From the NCBI GenBank assembly GCA_041494245.1, contig JBGQAK010000019.1:1-64000 (forward strand): DNA of 64,000 nt. Direction: 5' to 3'. The notes beneath the pieces were generated by a model that worked only from the letters and a program-made list of their open reading frames with translations, had not been told where the DNA came from and did not search any database. This DNA is from RBG-13-68-16 sp041494245 (GTDB lineage: Bacteria; Acidobacteriota; Thermoanaerobaculia; Thermoanaerobaculales; Thermoanaerobaculaceae). This document shows positions 40,306 through 49,231 of this stretch, piece after piece. The first letter of the stretch is position 1; each line of letters begins with the position of its first letter. The translations under genes and the position numbers were made by a program.

Positions 40306-40932
40306 ATGTCGGGGGTCTCGGTCGAGTTTGAGAGGGTGAGCAAGCGCTTCGGCAACCGCACCGTGCTGGCGTCGGTGAGCGGCGCGCTCAAGCCGGGCCA
40401 GGTGCTCGTGGTCGCAGGCCCGAACGGGGCCGGCAAGTCCACGCTGCTCAACATCCTCGCCGGGGTGCTGCGCCCCTCCCGCGGTGAGGTGACTTACCGC
40501 GCGGGCGACGGTCCCCTGCCGAGGGCGCGCTGGCTCGAGCGCCTGGGCATGGCCTCACCCGACATGGCCGTCTACGAGGAGCTCTCGGCGCTCGAGAACC
40601 TGCACTTCTTCGCCCGCCTGCGCGGCCTCGCCCTGGCGGACGCGGTGCTGCGCGACCTCCTGGAGGGGCTGGGCCTGCCGGCCCGGGAGCAGACGAGGCT
40701 CGTGGGGACCTACTCCTCCGGGATGAAGCAGCGCGTGAAGCTGGCGCAGGCCGTGCTGCACGAGCCGCCGGTGCTCGTGCTCGACGAGCCGTCCTCCAAC
40801 CTCGACGCGGCCGGCCACGAGGCGGTGGCGGGGCTGGTGGCCCGCTTCCGCCCGCGGGCCGCGGTCGCCGTCGCCACCAACGATCCGCGGGAGATGGCCT
40901 GGGGCGATGCACGCATCGACCTTGCTCTCTGA
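40306..40932 (+). CDS. ccmA: Heme exporter ATP-binding protein CcmA
   Basis: A 208-aa ABC ATPase. Walker A is GPNGAGKST, the signature is YSSGMKQR and Walker B is VLVLDEPSSNLD. The short length and place before ccmB identify CcmA, the ATPase of the CcmABCD complex that releases holo-CcmE during cytochrome c maturation. ATG at 40306 is preferred; GTG at 40288 would add six residues. The 3' end overlaps ccmB by 26 nt. Confidence 0.92.
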   Translation: MSGVSVEFERVSKRFGNRTVLASVSGALKPGQVLVVAGPNGAGKSTLLNILAGVLRPSRGEVTYRAGDGPLPRARWLERLGMASPDMAVYEELSALENLHFFARLRGLALADAVLRDLLEGLGLPAREQTRLVGTYSSGMKQRVKLAQAVLHEPPVLVLDEPSSNLDAAGHEAVAGLVARFRPRAAVAVATNDPREMAWGDARIDLAL

Positions 40933-41596
40933 GAGCCTGGCGGTCCTCGCCAAGGAGCTCAAGTCCGAGCTACGCAGCCGCGTGGCGCTCAACGCCGTCG
41001 GGCTGTTCGGCCTGACGACGCTGATCGCGGTCGCCTACCAGATCGGGCCGTACCAGATCCAGGAGCAGGACCGCCCCCACCTGCTTTCGGCGCTGCTCTG
41101 GGTGATCCTGTTCTTCGCCGCGACCTCCGGCCTCTCGCGGGTGTTCGTCAAGGAGGAGGACGCGCACACCGCCAAGACGCTCCGCCTGGCCGCCCGGCCG
41201 GTCGCGGTGCTGGCCGGCAAGTTCCTGTTCAACCTGCTCCTGCTGGCGGCGCTCAACACCCTCATCGTGCCGCTGTACTGCGCCCTGATGGGCTACTCCG
41301 TCAAGGGCGTCCTTCCCCTGGCGCTGGTGCTGGCCGCCGGGTCGATTGCGCTGGCCGCGACCTCCACGATCGTCGCGGCAATCATCTCCCGGGCCTCCGG
41401 CGCGACCACATTGTTCGCCATTCTCAGCGTGCCCCTCGTGCTGCCGCTCCTCGTGATGCTTATCCAGGGGACGCGTGCGGCCGCGGCGAGCGCCGCGCTC
41501 GCGGCGGTGCTCCCGGCCCTCCGCGGGATCGTCTCGCTCGGGGGTGCAACCCTCATTATTTCAGTGTACCTTTTCCCGGTGGTGTGGAATGACTAA
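40907..41596 (+). CDS. ccmB: Heme exporter membrane protein CcmB
   Basis: A 229-aa protein with six predicted helices and the CcmB pattern: an N-terminal amphipathic LAVLAKELKSELRSRVALNAV, FFAATSGLSRVFVKEEDAHT and a Gly/Pro-rich PLVLPLLVMLIQG near the end. It is the permease part of CcmABCD at the inner membrane. It overlaps ccmA by 26 nt and ccmC by 8 nt, giving coupled subunit synthesis. Confidence 0.9.
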   Translation: MHASTLLSESLAVLAKELKSELRSRVALNAVGLFGLTTLIAVAYQIGPYQIQEQDRPHLLSALLWVILFFAATSGLSRVFVKEEDAHTAKTLRLAARPVAVLAGKFLFNLLLLAALNTLIVPLYCALMGYSVKGVLPLALVLAAGSIALAATSTIVAAIISRASGATTLFAILSVPLVLPLLVMLIQGTRAAAASAALAAVLPALRGIVSLGGATLIISVYLFPVVWND

Positions 41597-42275
41597 GACC
41601 GCTCTGAGAACGTCTCTCCTCTGGTTGCTCGGCGCCTGGATGGTGCTGGTGACGCTGGGGGCCTTCTTCTACGCGCCCTCCGCTCAGGGCTTCAAGGGTG
41701 AATCGGCCCGCATCGTCTTCTTCCACGTCCCACAGGCGTGGGTGGCGGTGCTCGCCTTCTGCGTCAACCTCGTGGCCTCCGTGCGCTATCTGCGCAAGCG
41801 GAAGGCCCTCGACGACGCGCGCGCTGCGGCGGCCGCACGGCTGGGGCTCGTGTTCTCGGTGCTGGCAACCGTCACGGGCTCCCTGTTCGCCAACGTCATG
41901 TGGAACTCGTTCTGGAACTGGGACCCGCGCGAGGTCTCGATCGCGATCCTCCTGCTCATCTACGCGGCCTACTTCGCGCTGCGCGAGGCGGTGCTCGACG
42001 AGGAGCGCCGGGCCACGCTCTCGGCGGCCTACGCGGTCCTGGCCTTCGTCACCATGCCGTTTCTGATCTTCGTGGTACCTCGGATCTACTGGTCGCTGCA
42101 CCCCGACACCATCATCGGCGCCGCCGGCGAGCTCAAACTTGAGATGGAGTCGCGAATGCTGCAGGTCTTGTTCGGCTCGTTAGTGGGATTTACCGGACTG
42201 TTCGTTTGGTTGTACACTCTGGACGTCCGCTTGGCGCGGGTGCGGCTGGCCCGCCAAGAGCGCGAGGAGGCATAG
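41589..42275 (+). CDS. ccmC: Heme-handling membrane protein CcmC
   Basis: A 228-aa, six-helix protein of the HemeHandling family. The Trp-rich WNSFWNWDPREVS motif sits between conserved histidines in FFHVPQAW and YWSLHPD, the heme ligands used to load heme onto CcmE. ATG at 41589 is inside the ccmB end, an 8-nt overlap. The open frame upstream is not used. Confidence 0.93.
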   Translation: MTKTALRTSLLWLLGAWMVLVTLGAFFYAPSAQGFKGESARIVFFHVPQAWVAVLAFCVNLVASVRYLRKRKALDDARAAAAARLGLVFSVLATVTGSLFANVMWNSFWNWDPREVSIAILLLIYAAYFALREAVLDEERRATLSAAYAVLAFVTMPFLIFVVPRIYWSLHPDTIIGAAGELKLEMESRMLQVLFGSLVGFTGLFVWLYTLDVRLARVRLARQEREEA

Positions 42276-42278
42276 GCG

Positions 42279-42398
42279 ATGCCAGGGCCCGAAAGCTTGG
42301 TCTGGGTAGCGGCGGTCACGGTCGTCATCTGGCTCGGGATCTTCGCCTACTGCATGGCGCTCGATCGTCGGGTGCAAAGGCTGGAGGAGGAGCAATGA
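42279..42398 (+). CDS. ccmD: Small heme exporter protein CcmD
   Basis: A 39-aa protein (MPGPESLVWVAAVTVVIWLG...). One hydrophobic helix (about 8-25) precedes a basic/acidic tail, LDRRVQRLEEEQ. Size, topology and position between ccmC and ccmE identify CcmD, which holds CcmE in the CcmABC complex. ATG at 42279 is 3 nt after the ccmC stop, and the TGA overlaps the ccmE start as ATGA. Confidence 0.85.
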   Translation: MPGPESLVWVAAVTVVIWLGIFAYCMALDRRVQRLEEEQ

Positions 42399-42796
42399 GC
42401 CGCAGGGTGCTGTGGACCGTCCTGGGTGTCGCTGCCATCATCGGCTTCGTTGCGTTCGGGGCCGGGGCGTTCAAGTCGAACCTGACCCCGTACGTCAGCT
42501 TCCAGCAAGCGCGGGCGACCTCCGACGCCGTGCAGGTCGCGGGCAAGCTCGTCCCCGGCTCGGACAACTTCGAGGAGGCCTCCTCCCGCCTGCTGTTCAC
42601 CCTCGTCGACGACAAGGGCGACACCATGAAGGTCGCCTACAAGGGGCTCAAGCCGGGCAACTTCCACGAGGCCACGCAGGTGGTCGCGATCGGCAGGTTC
42701 CACGGCGGCATGTTCGAGGCCGAGAAGCTGTTGGTGAAGTGTCCATCGAAGTACCAGGGGGTCGAGGAGAAGGAGTACCGTTCCAGCTCCTCGTGA
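42395..42796 (+). CDS. ccmE: Heme chaperone CcmE, CxxxY variant
   Basis: A 133-aa, membrane-anchored OB-fold heme chaperone. An N-terminal helix (about 5-22) is followed by the CcmE core (VQVAGKLVPGS, DDKGDTMKVAYKG, VVAIGRFHGGMFEAEKLLVKCPSKY). Classical CcmE binds heme covalently through His in HxxxY. Here that position is Cys116, giving Cys116-P-S-K-Tyr120, as in archaeal and some sulfate-reducer CcmE. ATG overlaps the ccmD stop. The rest of the Ccm system in the window is standard. Confidence 0.92.
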   Translation: MSRRVLWTVLGVAAIIGFVAFGAGAFKSNLTPYVSFQQARATSDAVQVAGKLVPGSDNFEEASSRLLFTLVDDKGDTMKVAYKGLKPGNFHEATQVVAIGRFHGGMFEAEKLLVKCPSKYQGVEEKEYRSSSS

Positions 42797-42835
42797 CGAC
42801 TGCGGCGTTCTCGCCGTGCACATCCAGGGGGGACC

Positions 42836-45385
42836 ATGTTTCTACCGGGTGCCATCGCGCTTTGGGTGGCTTTCTTCGCCCTCATCGCGTCGACGCTCTT
42901 CTACTTCCGCAGCATGCGCGGTCACACGGAGGCCCGGACGTGGGCCAGGCAGGCGTACGGCCTGGCGACCACCGGCGTGGTCATCGCGAGCGGCGTGCTT
43001 CTCTACCTGATCCTGGTCCACGATTTCCGGATCCATTACGTCTTCTCGTACTCCGATACGTCCCTACCGACCTCCTACCTGATCTCGACCTTCTGGGCGG
43101 GGCAGGAGGGCAGCTTCCTGCTCTGGCTCCTGTGGGGGATGATCGTCGGGCTCCCGCTAATCCGCTACGCACAGCACTACGAGGACCGCACGCTTTTCGT
43201 GTACAACCTCGCCCAGCTCTCGCTGCTCCTCATCCTGCTGCGGCAGTCCCCGTTCCGCCTCCTCGCCGGCCTGCCGCCCGGGCAGGTCCCGTTCGACGGG
43301 CAGGGCCTCAACCCCTTGCTCCAGAACCCCTGGATGACCATCCACCCGCCGATCATGTTCCTCGGCTACGCCGCCACCGCGGTCCCGTTCGCCTTCGCAG
43401 TGGCCGCGCTGTGGGAGCGCCGCTACGACGAGTGGACCAAGGCGTCGCTGCCGTGGGCCCTGCTCACCGTGGTGACCCTCGGGTGCGCGATACTGCTGGG
43501 CGGCTACTGGGCGTACGTGACCCTGGGCTGGGGCGGGTACTGGGGCTGGGACCCGGTCGAGAACTCCTCGCTGGTCCCCTGGATCGCCTCGGCCGCGCTC
43601 GTGCACGGCATGCTCCTGCAGCGGGCGCGCGGCCGCTTCCGCAAGCTCAACTTCTCGCTGGCCATCCTGGCCTACGTGCTGGTCGTGTACGCCACCTTCC
43701 TGACGCGCTCGGGCGTGCTGGCCGACTTCTCCGTCCACTCGTTCGTGGATCTCGGCATCACCGGCTGGCTGGTCGGCAACCTGACCGGCGCCCTTCTCAT
43801 CGGCTTCGGATCGCTGATCTGGCGATGGCGGGAGATCCCGAGCGAGCCAGGGGACGAGCCCTTCCTGTCCCGGACGGTGTTCTTCGTCCTCGCGATCTCC
43901 GCCCTCCTCGGCACGGCCGCGATGGTGCTCCTCGGCACCTCGGCACCGCTCATCACCCGCATCGTGACCAAGCCCTCGCAGGTCGGGCCGGCGTTCTACA
44001 ACCGCGTCACGATCCCGATCGGCATCCTGCTGGCCTCGCTCCTGGGCGTGGTCCCCTTCCTCCACTGGAAAGGCACATCCGAGGAGTTCCGGAAGCGCCT
44101 GCTGGTCGCGGGGACCCTTGCAGTGGTGGCCACCGGCGTGGGCATCGCAGTCGGCGCCCACGGGGTGCTCTACGTGGCGTTCCTTCTGGTTTCGCTTTTC
44201 GCGTTCTTTTCCAACCTCCTCAAGACTACGGATAAGGTCCGGACCAAGCGCTTCCGGGCCGCGGGTGGATACCTCGCCCACGTGGGCCTGGGTCTCATGC
44301 TGGCCGGGATCATCACATCGTCCGCCTACGACCGCAGCGAGAAGGTCGTGCTCCCCCTCGGCCAGAGCAAACAGGTCATGGGGTACACGCTGACCTTCAA
44401 GGGCGTGGAGAAACCGAAGCCAACCTCCCGCGAGGCCATGCTCGTCGAGGTTCGCGAGGCGAACGGCAGGACCTACCTGGCGCGCCCGCGCATGTTCCGC
44501 AACGAGAAGTCGAACCAACTCGTGGCCAACCCTGACGTGCGCGTCCACCTCACCCACGATCTCTACGTCTCACCGATCGAGTTCGACCCCGGGCGCCCAG
44601 CGGAATCCGGGCGAACTTTGGAAATCGCCAAGGGCGAGACCGGCAAGGTGGGCCCCCTTTCCATCGTTTTCGACGGCTTCGACATGTCCGGCTCTCACGG
44701 CGAGGCGGAGAAGGTCTCGATCGGCGCCAGGCTCACGGTCCGCGCCGGCGCCGTCTCCCAGCAGATCACGCCGCGCCTGACCTCCGGCGAGAAGGGGTTC
44801 GTTGGGGAGCCGGTGGCGGTGCCCGGCCTCCAGGGCGCGACGGTCGCGATCACGGGCGTCAATGCGAGCGCCGGCCGGGTCCGGCTCGCCCTGACGGGCC
44901 TGGGCGGCGGCGTCGCCAAGCGCACCGTGCTGCACAAAGGGGAGACACTGACCTACCGGGACGCGAAGCTCACGTTCGACGAGTTCGACCTCTCCAATTT
45001 CGACCCCGAGGGCGGGAAGATCAATATCGGCGTGGTCTTCAAGGTGACCGACCCCGCCGGAAAGAGCGGCGAGATCACCTCGGTGTACCACGGCGGAGAG
45101 GGCGGCGAGACGCACGAGGATGCCGCGGTGCCCGGCCTTGCGGGCGTGCTGGTGCGGGTGGGCCGCATGAACCCCAACGAGAAGACCGTCGAGGTCGAGG
45201 TGCTCGATCCGAGCGCCCCGTCGGACCCGGGCGAGCCGATGAAGTTCTCCGCCGACGTCACGGTCAAGCCGATGATCAGCTTGCTGTGGACCGGGCTGGC
45301 CGTGCTCCTGGCGGGCGGCCTCCTCGCGTTGGTGCGGAGGAGCGAGGAGTTCTCCACCGCCAGCCAGCCCGCCACGGGGGCGTAG
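42836..45385 (+). CDS. ccmF: Cytochrome c heme lyase subunit CcmF
   Basis: The protein is 849 aa with many helices. The heme-handling signature WGGYWGWDPVENSSLVPWI is intact, with flanking conserved motifs GQEGSFLLW and NPWMTIHPPIMFLGY (with His). It ligates heme to apocytochromes. It is about 200 residues longer than usual CcmF, because the periplasmic loop before the last helix is expanded (about 560-810) into an Ig- or lipocalin-like beta-rich region with repeated FDEFD/FDGFD segments. No ccmG or ccmH follows directly. Confidence 0.93.
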   Translation: MFLPGAIALWVAFFALIASTLFYFRSMRGHTEARTWARQAYGLATTGVVIASGVLLYLILVHDFRIHYVFSYSDTSLPTSYLISTFWAGQEGSFLLWLLWGMIVGLPLIRYAQHYEDRTLFVYNLAQLSLLLILLRQSPFRLLAGLPPGQVPFDGQGLNPLLQNPWMTIHPPIMFLGYAATAVPFAFAVAALWERRYDEWTKASLPWALLTVVTLGCAILLGGYWAYVTLGWGGYWGWDPVENSSLVPWIASAALVHGMLLQRARGRFRKLNFSLAILAYVLVVYATFLTRSGVLADFSVHSFVDLGITGWLVGNLTGALLIGFGSLIWRWREIPSEPGDEPFLSRTVFFVLAISALLGTAAMVLLGTSAPLITRIVTKPSQVGPAFYNRVTIPIGILLASLLGVVPFLHWKGTSEEFRKRLLVAGTLAVVATGVGIAVGAHGVLYVAFLLVSLFAFFSNLLKTTDKVRTKRFRAAGGYLAHVGLGLMLAGIITSSAYDRSEKVVLPLGQSKQVMGYTLTFKGVEKPKPTSREAMLVEVREANGRTYLARPRMFRNEKSNQLVANPDVRVHLTHDLYVSPIEFDPGRPAESGRTLEIAKGETGKVGPLSIVFDGFDMSGSHGEAEKVSIGARLTVRAGAVSQQITPRLTSGEKGFVGEPVAVPGLQGATVAITGVNASAGRVRLALTGLGGGVAKRTVLHKGETLTYRDAKLTFDEFDLSNFDPEGGKINIGVVFKVTDPAGKSGEITSVYHGGEGGETHEDAAVPGLAGVLVRVGRMNPNEKTVEVEVLDPSAPSDPGEPMKFSADVTVKPMISLLWTGLAVLLAGGLLALVRRSEEFSTASQPATGA

Positions 45386-45460
45386 CAGGCCAAACGCCGG
45401 GTGGCGCACGTCACGTCCGGCCACGGCCGGGTGTTGAGGGTTGGCCGCGAGGGTTGTACT

Positions 45461-46075
45461 ATGCCCGCAGTGAAAGGCGTCTTCACCCTACCCCTCTACC
45501 CGCTCCAGGGCGCCGTCCTACTGCCCGGCGAGCGGGTCAGTGTGCCCTGGGGGCGCGAGGCGATCCGGGCCATCTTGGAGCGCGCCCGCGGCTTTGGCGG
45601 CGCGATGGTGGCCTCGCTCGCGGACGGCGAGTCCGTGCACGAGGTCGGGGTCACCGCGGTGCTCTCCGACGAGGGCGAGAGCGACGCAACCCTGCACGGC
45701 ATCAGCCGTTGCCGCCTCCTCTCGCTGGTCAGCGAGGACGTGACGCTGGTGCGGGCCGAGTCGTACCCCGAGGAGTCGCCGGCCGGCAGGCGGGGGGGAC
45801 CCGTCGCCCGGCTCCTACTCTCCCGCTACGAGCGGCTCTGCCAGCGCATCGGCAAGTCCCTCGTGACCCCGGCCCGCGAGCAGGATCTGAGTGCGGTGAC
45901 GTGGCGCGTCACTGCGGACCTCGGTTTTTCTGCGGAGGAACAACAGGGCTTTCTCAACGTCCCCGACCCTTTGACCCGGGGGAAGCTGCTCCTCCTGGCG
46001 CTCCGGGAACTCGAGCGCCGCGAGCGCTTCCTGCGACGGTGGTCACATCTGAGGACAACGACAAGCTGGAACTGA
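45461..46075 (+). CDS. LON substrate-binding domain protein without protease domain
   Basis: A 204-aa protein resembling the N-terminal LON domain: FTLPLYPLQGAVLLPGERVSVPW, then GVTAVLSDEGESDATLHGISRCRLL, and C-terminal helices with FLNVPDPLTRGKLLLLAL. No AAA+ or Ser-Lys protease part is present. Stand-alone LON-domain proteins are common in bacteria and poorly understood; they may bind unfolded protein. ATG at 45461 starts the beta domain and is preferred over 45401. It lies 75 nt after ccmF and 9 nt before the next gene. Confidence 0.85.
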   Translation: MPAVKGVFTLPLYPLQGAVLLPGERVSVPWGREAIRAILERARGFGGAMVASLADGESVHEVGVTAVLSDEGESDATLHGISRCRLLSLVSEDVTLVRAESYPEESPAGRRGGPVARLLLSRYERLCQRIGKSLVTPAREQDLSAVTWRVTADLGFSAEEQQGFLNVPDPLTRGKLLLLALRELERRERFLRRWSHLRTTTSWN

Positions 46076-46084
46076 TGGGTGCCC

Positions 46085-47104
46085 ATGGCCAAACTTGAAA
46101 CCAACCTCAACGCGTGCCGGCTCTCGAGCGAAATGCTCCTGCGCCTCCGCAAAATCTTGCGCGACACCCTCGGCGCTCTCCACGGCAAGGGATGGCAGGA
46201 AATCGGGATCCCGGTCGAGATCCGGGACTTCCTCGTGCAGCGCCAGGCGAGAGAGGCCAGCATCAACTGGAACCTCAGCGACGACGCCGATGTGCTCGAC
46301 TTCGCGGGGTTCCTCAACCTCTACGAGGTCATCTGCGCGAACGACCTCCTGTTTCAGCGCTTCCTCCCGTTCGCGCCCGACCCCAGCGTACTGCGCATTC
46401 GCTTCCTCGAGCTCGACACGATCCTCAGCCGCATCGCCTACGCCAGGCCGATCTCGGAGGGGGACCTCGGCTTCCTTGTGAGCTTCGACGAGCGGCTCAG
46501 GAAGACCAACACGACGCCACCGACGGCTGAAGAGATCGCCGCCGCGAAGGCGAGACCGCCGAAGGCCGTGGCGGCGGCGCCCCCTGCGGTGGAGGCCGCG
46601 CCGGCCCCGGCGCCCAGGCCCGCACCTCCCCCACCGAAACCGCCCGCCCAGGAGGCGCCGGCTGCGCCGCTGGCGCCGCCACCTGCCCCGCCGCCGCCCG
46701 AGCCGGCGCCTGCGCCGGCCGTTGAAGCCCCCCAACCGTCACCCGGCGCACCGGAGTTCGGGCCCAAGGAGCTCGAGGCGGCGCTCAAGCGCGCCGACGA
46801 CAAGATGATCCTCGCGGCCCTGTACCAGGAGGTCACAGCGCTCGCCGACGGCCTGTGGAACGGCTCGATCCAGTCCCAGCGGGCCAAGACCTGGGAGAAG
46901 GTGCGCGAGTCGCAGTGGTACCACGACCGTTTCGCAAAGCTGGCCCTGAAGCCGATCTCGGACTTCTTCGGTCTCTTCGAAACCGCCAAGGAGAAGGTTC
47001 TCTCCGGGACCTCCAAGAACGAACTCCAGGAGTTCCTCAAGGAGCACAGTTTCGTGCAGGTGCTGCTGGCGCTCAAGAGTCTCTTCAAGGCCCAAAAGGC
47101 GTAG
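46085..47104 (+). CDS. Hypothetical protein with Pro/Ala-rich linker
   Basis: The protein is 339 aa from ATG 46085 (GTG 46079 would add two residues). A helical N-terminal domain (about 1-150) contains WNLSDDADVLDFAGFLNLYEVI. A linker of almost pure Pro and Ala (about 150-225) follows. A helical C-terminal domain contains ALYQEVTALADGLWNGSIQ and FLKEHSFVQVLLALKSLFK. There is no signal peptide. I do not recognise either domain. The long linker suggests two domains that work at a distance. The low-complexity GC-rich codons in the linker are in frame and do not look like an inserted repeat. Confidence 0.7.
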   Translation: MAKLETNLNACRLSSEMLLRLRKILRDTLGALHGKGWQEIGIPVEIRDFLVQRQAREASINWNLSDDADVLDFAGFLNLYEVICANDLLFQRFLPFAPDPSVLRIRFLELDTILSRIAYARPISEGDLGFLVSFDERLRKTNTTPPTAEEIAAAKARPPKAVAAAPPAVEAAPAPAPRPAPPPPKPPAQEAPAAPLAPPPAPPPPEPAPAPAVEAPQPSPGAPEFGPKELEAALKRADDKMILAALYQEVTALADGLWNGSIQSQRAKTWEKVRESQWYHDRFAKLALKPISDFFGLFETAKEKVLSGTSKNELQEFLKEHSFVQVLLALKSLFKAQKA

Positions 47105-47149
47105 CTCGGAACTCCCTTTCCCGCCGCCGCATCGCCCCGAGCTTCGCAT

Positions 47150-47767
47150 TGACCCCTTCCCACACTTCTCCTTTTTGGAATCCACTTCTTTTCCTTTTCT
47201 TGCCCCGCGGGCTGGGAGCAGTCGCTCGGGCTGCGCCCGCCGCCGACACCCCACGGCGATCGCCGCGCTCGGGTCCCGCGCGCCTCGGCGCGACGGCTCC
47301 TGTCGCCCGCGGTGCGGATTTCACCCCCACCCCCCTACAGCGCGGGGCACAACAGTCGGGGGGCTTTCAATCCGCCGGTGCCGCGGGTGGCCAATCCCTT
47401 CGAAGCCTGCGGGTACCGGACGCGCGAGCCGCGTTGGGGAGACAGCGGCGCCGCCTCACGCGAACGCCGAGGGGCCCCGACGCTGATCACGCAGTCCGGT
47501 CGCAGGCGGAGGAGTGTGCGGCCGCTACGCGGAGCGGTTTTCGGGCCGGGGGGTATTCATTCCGCCCGTCGGGTGAAGCGGCGATCTCTCCGGAGGCCGC
47601 GGGGTCCCCAGCGCGCGGATCCGGGACGGGGTATCGGTGATCCCGCGGAGCGGGAGACACCGAGGGGCCCCGTTCCGGGACGCGCTGCTGGGTCGCGGCC
47701 GGAGGAGTTTCGGGCCGCCGCGCGTGGGGACGCGCAAGGCCCGAAGAGCGCTTCAACCGACGGGCAT
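47150..47767. repeat. Modular intergenic repeat, copy C, in a gene-free region
   Basis: The gap 47105-47767 starts as in copies A and B (CCGCGGGCTGGGAGC, then GTCGCTCGGGCTGCGC at 47205-47236). It skips the central block and resumes with TTTCACCCCCACCCCCC near 47320. Next come GGTGCCGCGGGTGGCCAATC and GACGCGCGAGCCGCGTTGGG (47375-47440), then the block shared only with B (CGAGGGGCCCC, GGAGGAGTGTGCGGCCGC, to about 47525). The rest (47525-47767) has further GC-rich duplications, such as two GAGGGGCCCC blocks. No gene is credible here. Confidence 0.7.
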
Positions 47768-49225
47768 TTATGGTTTGCGGGCGAGCACCACGAAGTCGCG
47801 CGGGCCGGACAACCATTCGTCGAGACGCCGCGCGAGCTCGCGCACCGCCTTTGGCTGGGAAGGCTTGGCGAGCGCCTGGTCGGGGGGGAACGGCCGCAGC
47901 AGCCGCGTCTCGAGGACCTCGAACCCGAGAGCCCGCATCACGAATTCGAGCGCCTGCGGATGCACGGGGGCCCGGTGCGTCGGGTCGGCCCAGAACAGCC
48001 CCGCCCCGACCCGGAGCGAGTCCGGGTTGGGGCTCTCCACGAGCAGGAGGCCGCCGGGACGGAGCGCCGCCGCGGCCGCTTCCACGATCGACATCCAGGT
48101 CGCCGCCGGGAGGTGCTCGAAGATGTGGATGCAGGTCACCGCGCCCAAGCTTCCCGGCGTGCGATCGCGTAGCGTGGCGAGGGCATCGCCCACCTCCGCG
48201 GAAAGGCCCGGCCGCCGGCACGCCGCGACCATCGCCGGGTCGCTGTCCACCCCCTCGGCCTGCACCCCGGCGTCGCGCAGCGCCTCCAGCAGCTCCCCGC
48301 GGCCGCACCCGAGGTCGAGCACAGGACCTGCGGCTGCGAGCCAGGGCACGTAGCCGGCGGCACGCCCGAGGATCTCGGTGCGCGCCCCGCGGAAGCTATC
48401 CACGAAGCGAGTGGACGCGGCGGCCACCGCACGCGGAACCTCGGCCTCGATTCCGGGCTCGACCGCCACCCTCAGCGGTTCCCCCTGGGCCATCCGGTCC
48501 ACGAGCCCGCCGAGCGTGGTGAGGTCCTCGTGGAGAGCGCCTACCAGGGCGTCGGTGCGTGCAGCCAGCGCCGGCAGCCGGGCATCTCGCAGCTCCTCGC
48601 CGAGAGTCTGGACCGCGCCTGCGACCTGCTGGAGGCCGTCGATGGCACTCTGCAGGCGCAGGAGGTCCTTCTCGACGTGCGGAACGTGCTCGTCGCGCAG
48701 CGACTCCAGCTCCCTCTGCATCGCCTCCGAGGCCTTCTGCAGGCCGGCCAGCGCCTCCTCGGACTGGGGCAGGCGCCGGTCCCGAACCGCTTCGACCTCG
48801 CGTTGGATCGTCTGTGCCGTCTCGCCCATGCGGTCGAGGCGTGCAGAAAGCCCGGGGAGGACGTGGTCCCGGGCGTTCTCGAACTCGCCGCGGGTCGCGA
48901 GGTAGGCGCGCCGGACATCCTCCGCCGCCGCCAGCGTCTGATCGACCCGCGTCTCCAGATGCCGCTGCAATTCCTGGAGGGCGGCCGACTCGCGCTGCAG
49001 GGCGGCGCCCAGCGCCACACCGGCCGCCTGCGTCTCGGTCAACGTCTTCTCGAGTGTGGCCATGCCCTGATCGATCCTCCCGAGGCGCGCATCGAGCGCG
49101 TCGCGGTACCCGCCCGCGGCGTCGCGCACGATGCGCCCCACCAGGCGCATCAGCCACCCGTGCGGCCTGCGTTCCGGCCGCTCGCTGGTGGGGTCCGCCC
49201 CGCCCGCGGGGGGATGGCCGCTCAC
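47768..49225 (-). CDS. Coiled-coil SAM-dependent methyltransferase (WbdD-like)
   Basis: The protein is 485 aa. The N-terminal 270 residues are a long predicted coiled coil (for example LQRHLETRVDQTLAAAEDVRRAYL). A class I methyltransferase follows: VLDLGCGRGELLEALRDAGVQ (SAM motif), GVDSDP, CIHIFEHLPAATW and LLLVESPNPDSLRVG. The GRGE/DSDP/ESPNP pattern is that of glycan chain-terminating methyltransferases such as WbdD, where a coiled coil acts as a molecular ruler, though there the coil follows the catalytic part. GTG at 49225 is 6 nt after rplI. A role in O-antigen or other glycan capping is inferred; no kinase domain is present. Confidence 0.78.
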   Translation of the reverse strand: MSGHPPAGGADPTSERPERRPHGWLMRLVGRIVRDAAGGYRDALDARLGRIDQGMATLEKTLTETQAAGVALGAALQRESAALQELQRHLETRVDQTLAAAEDVRRAYLATRGEFENARDHVLPGLSARLDRMGETAQTIQREVEAVRDRRLPQSEEALAGLQKASEAMQRELESLRDEHVPHVEKDLLRLQSAIDGLQQVAGAVQTLGEELRDARLPALAARTDALVGALHEDLTTLGGLVDRMAQGEPLRVAVEPGIEAEVPRAVAAASTRFVDSFRGARTEILGRAAGYVPWLAAAGPVLDLGCGRGELLEALRDAGVQAEGVDSDPAMVAACRRPGLSAEVGDALATLRDRTPGSLGAVTCIHIFEHLPAATWMSIVEAAAAALRPGGLLLVESPNPDSLRVGAGLFWADPTHRAPVHPQALEFVMRALGFEVLETRLLRPFPPDQALAKPSQPKAVRELARRLDEWLSGPRDFVVLARKP

Positions 49226-49231
49226 AACGGC

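Noticed and set aside
46535..46740. Repeat insertion in the Pro/Ala-rich gene
   Set aside because: The linker is irregular at DNA level, stays in frame, and has no match to the intergenic repeats. It looks like a true protein linker.
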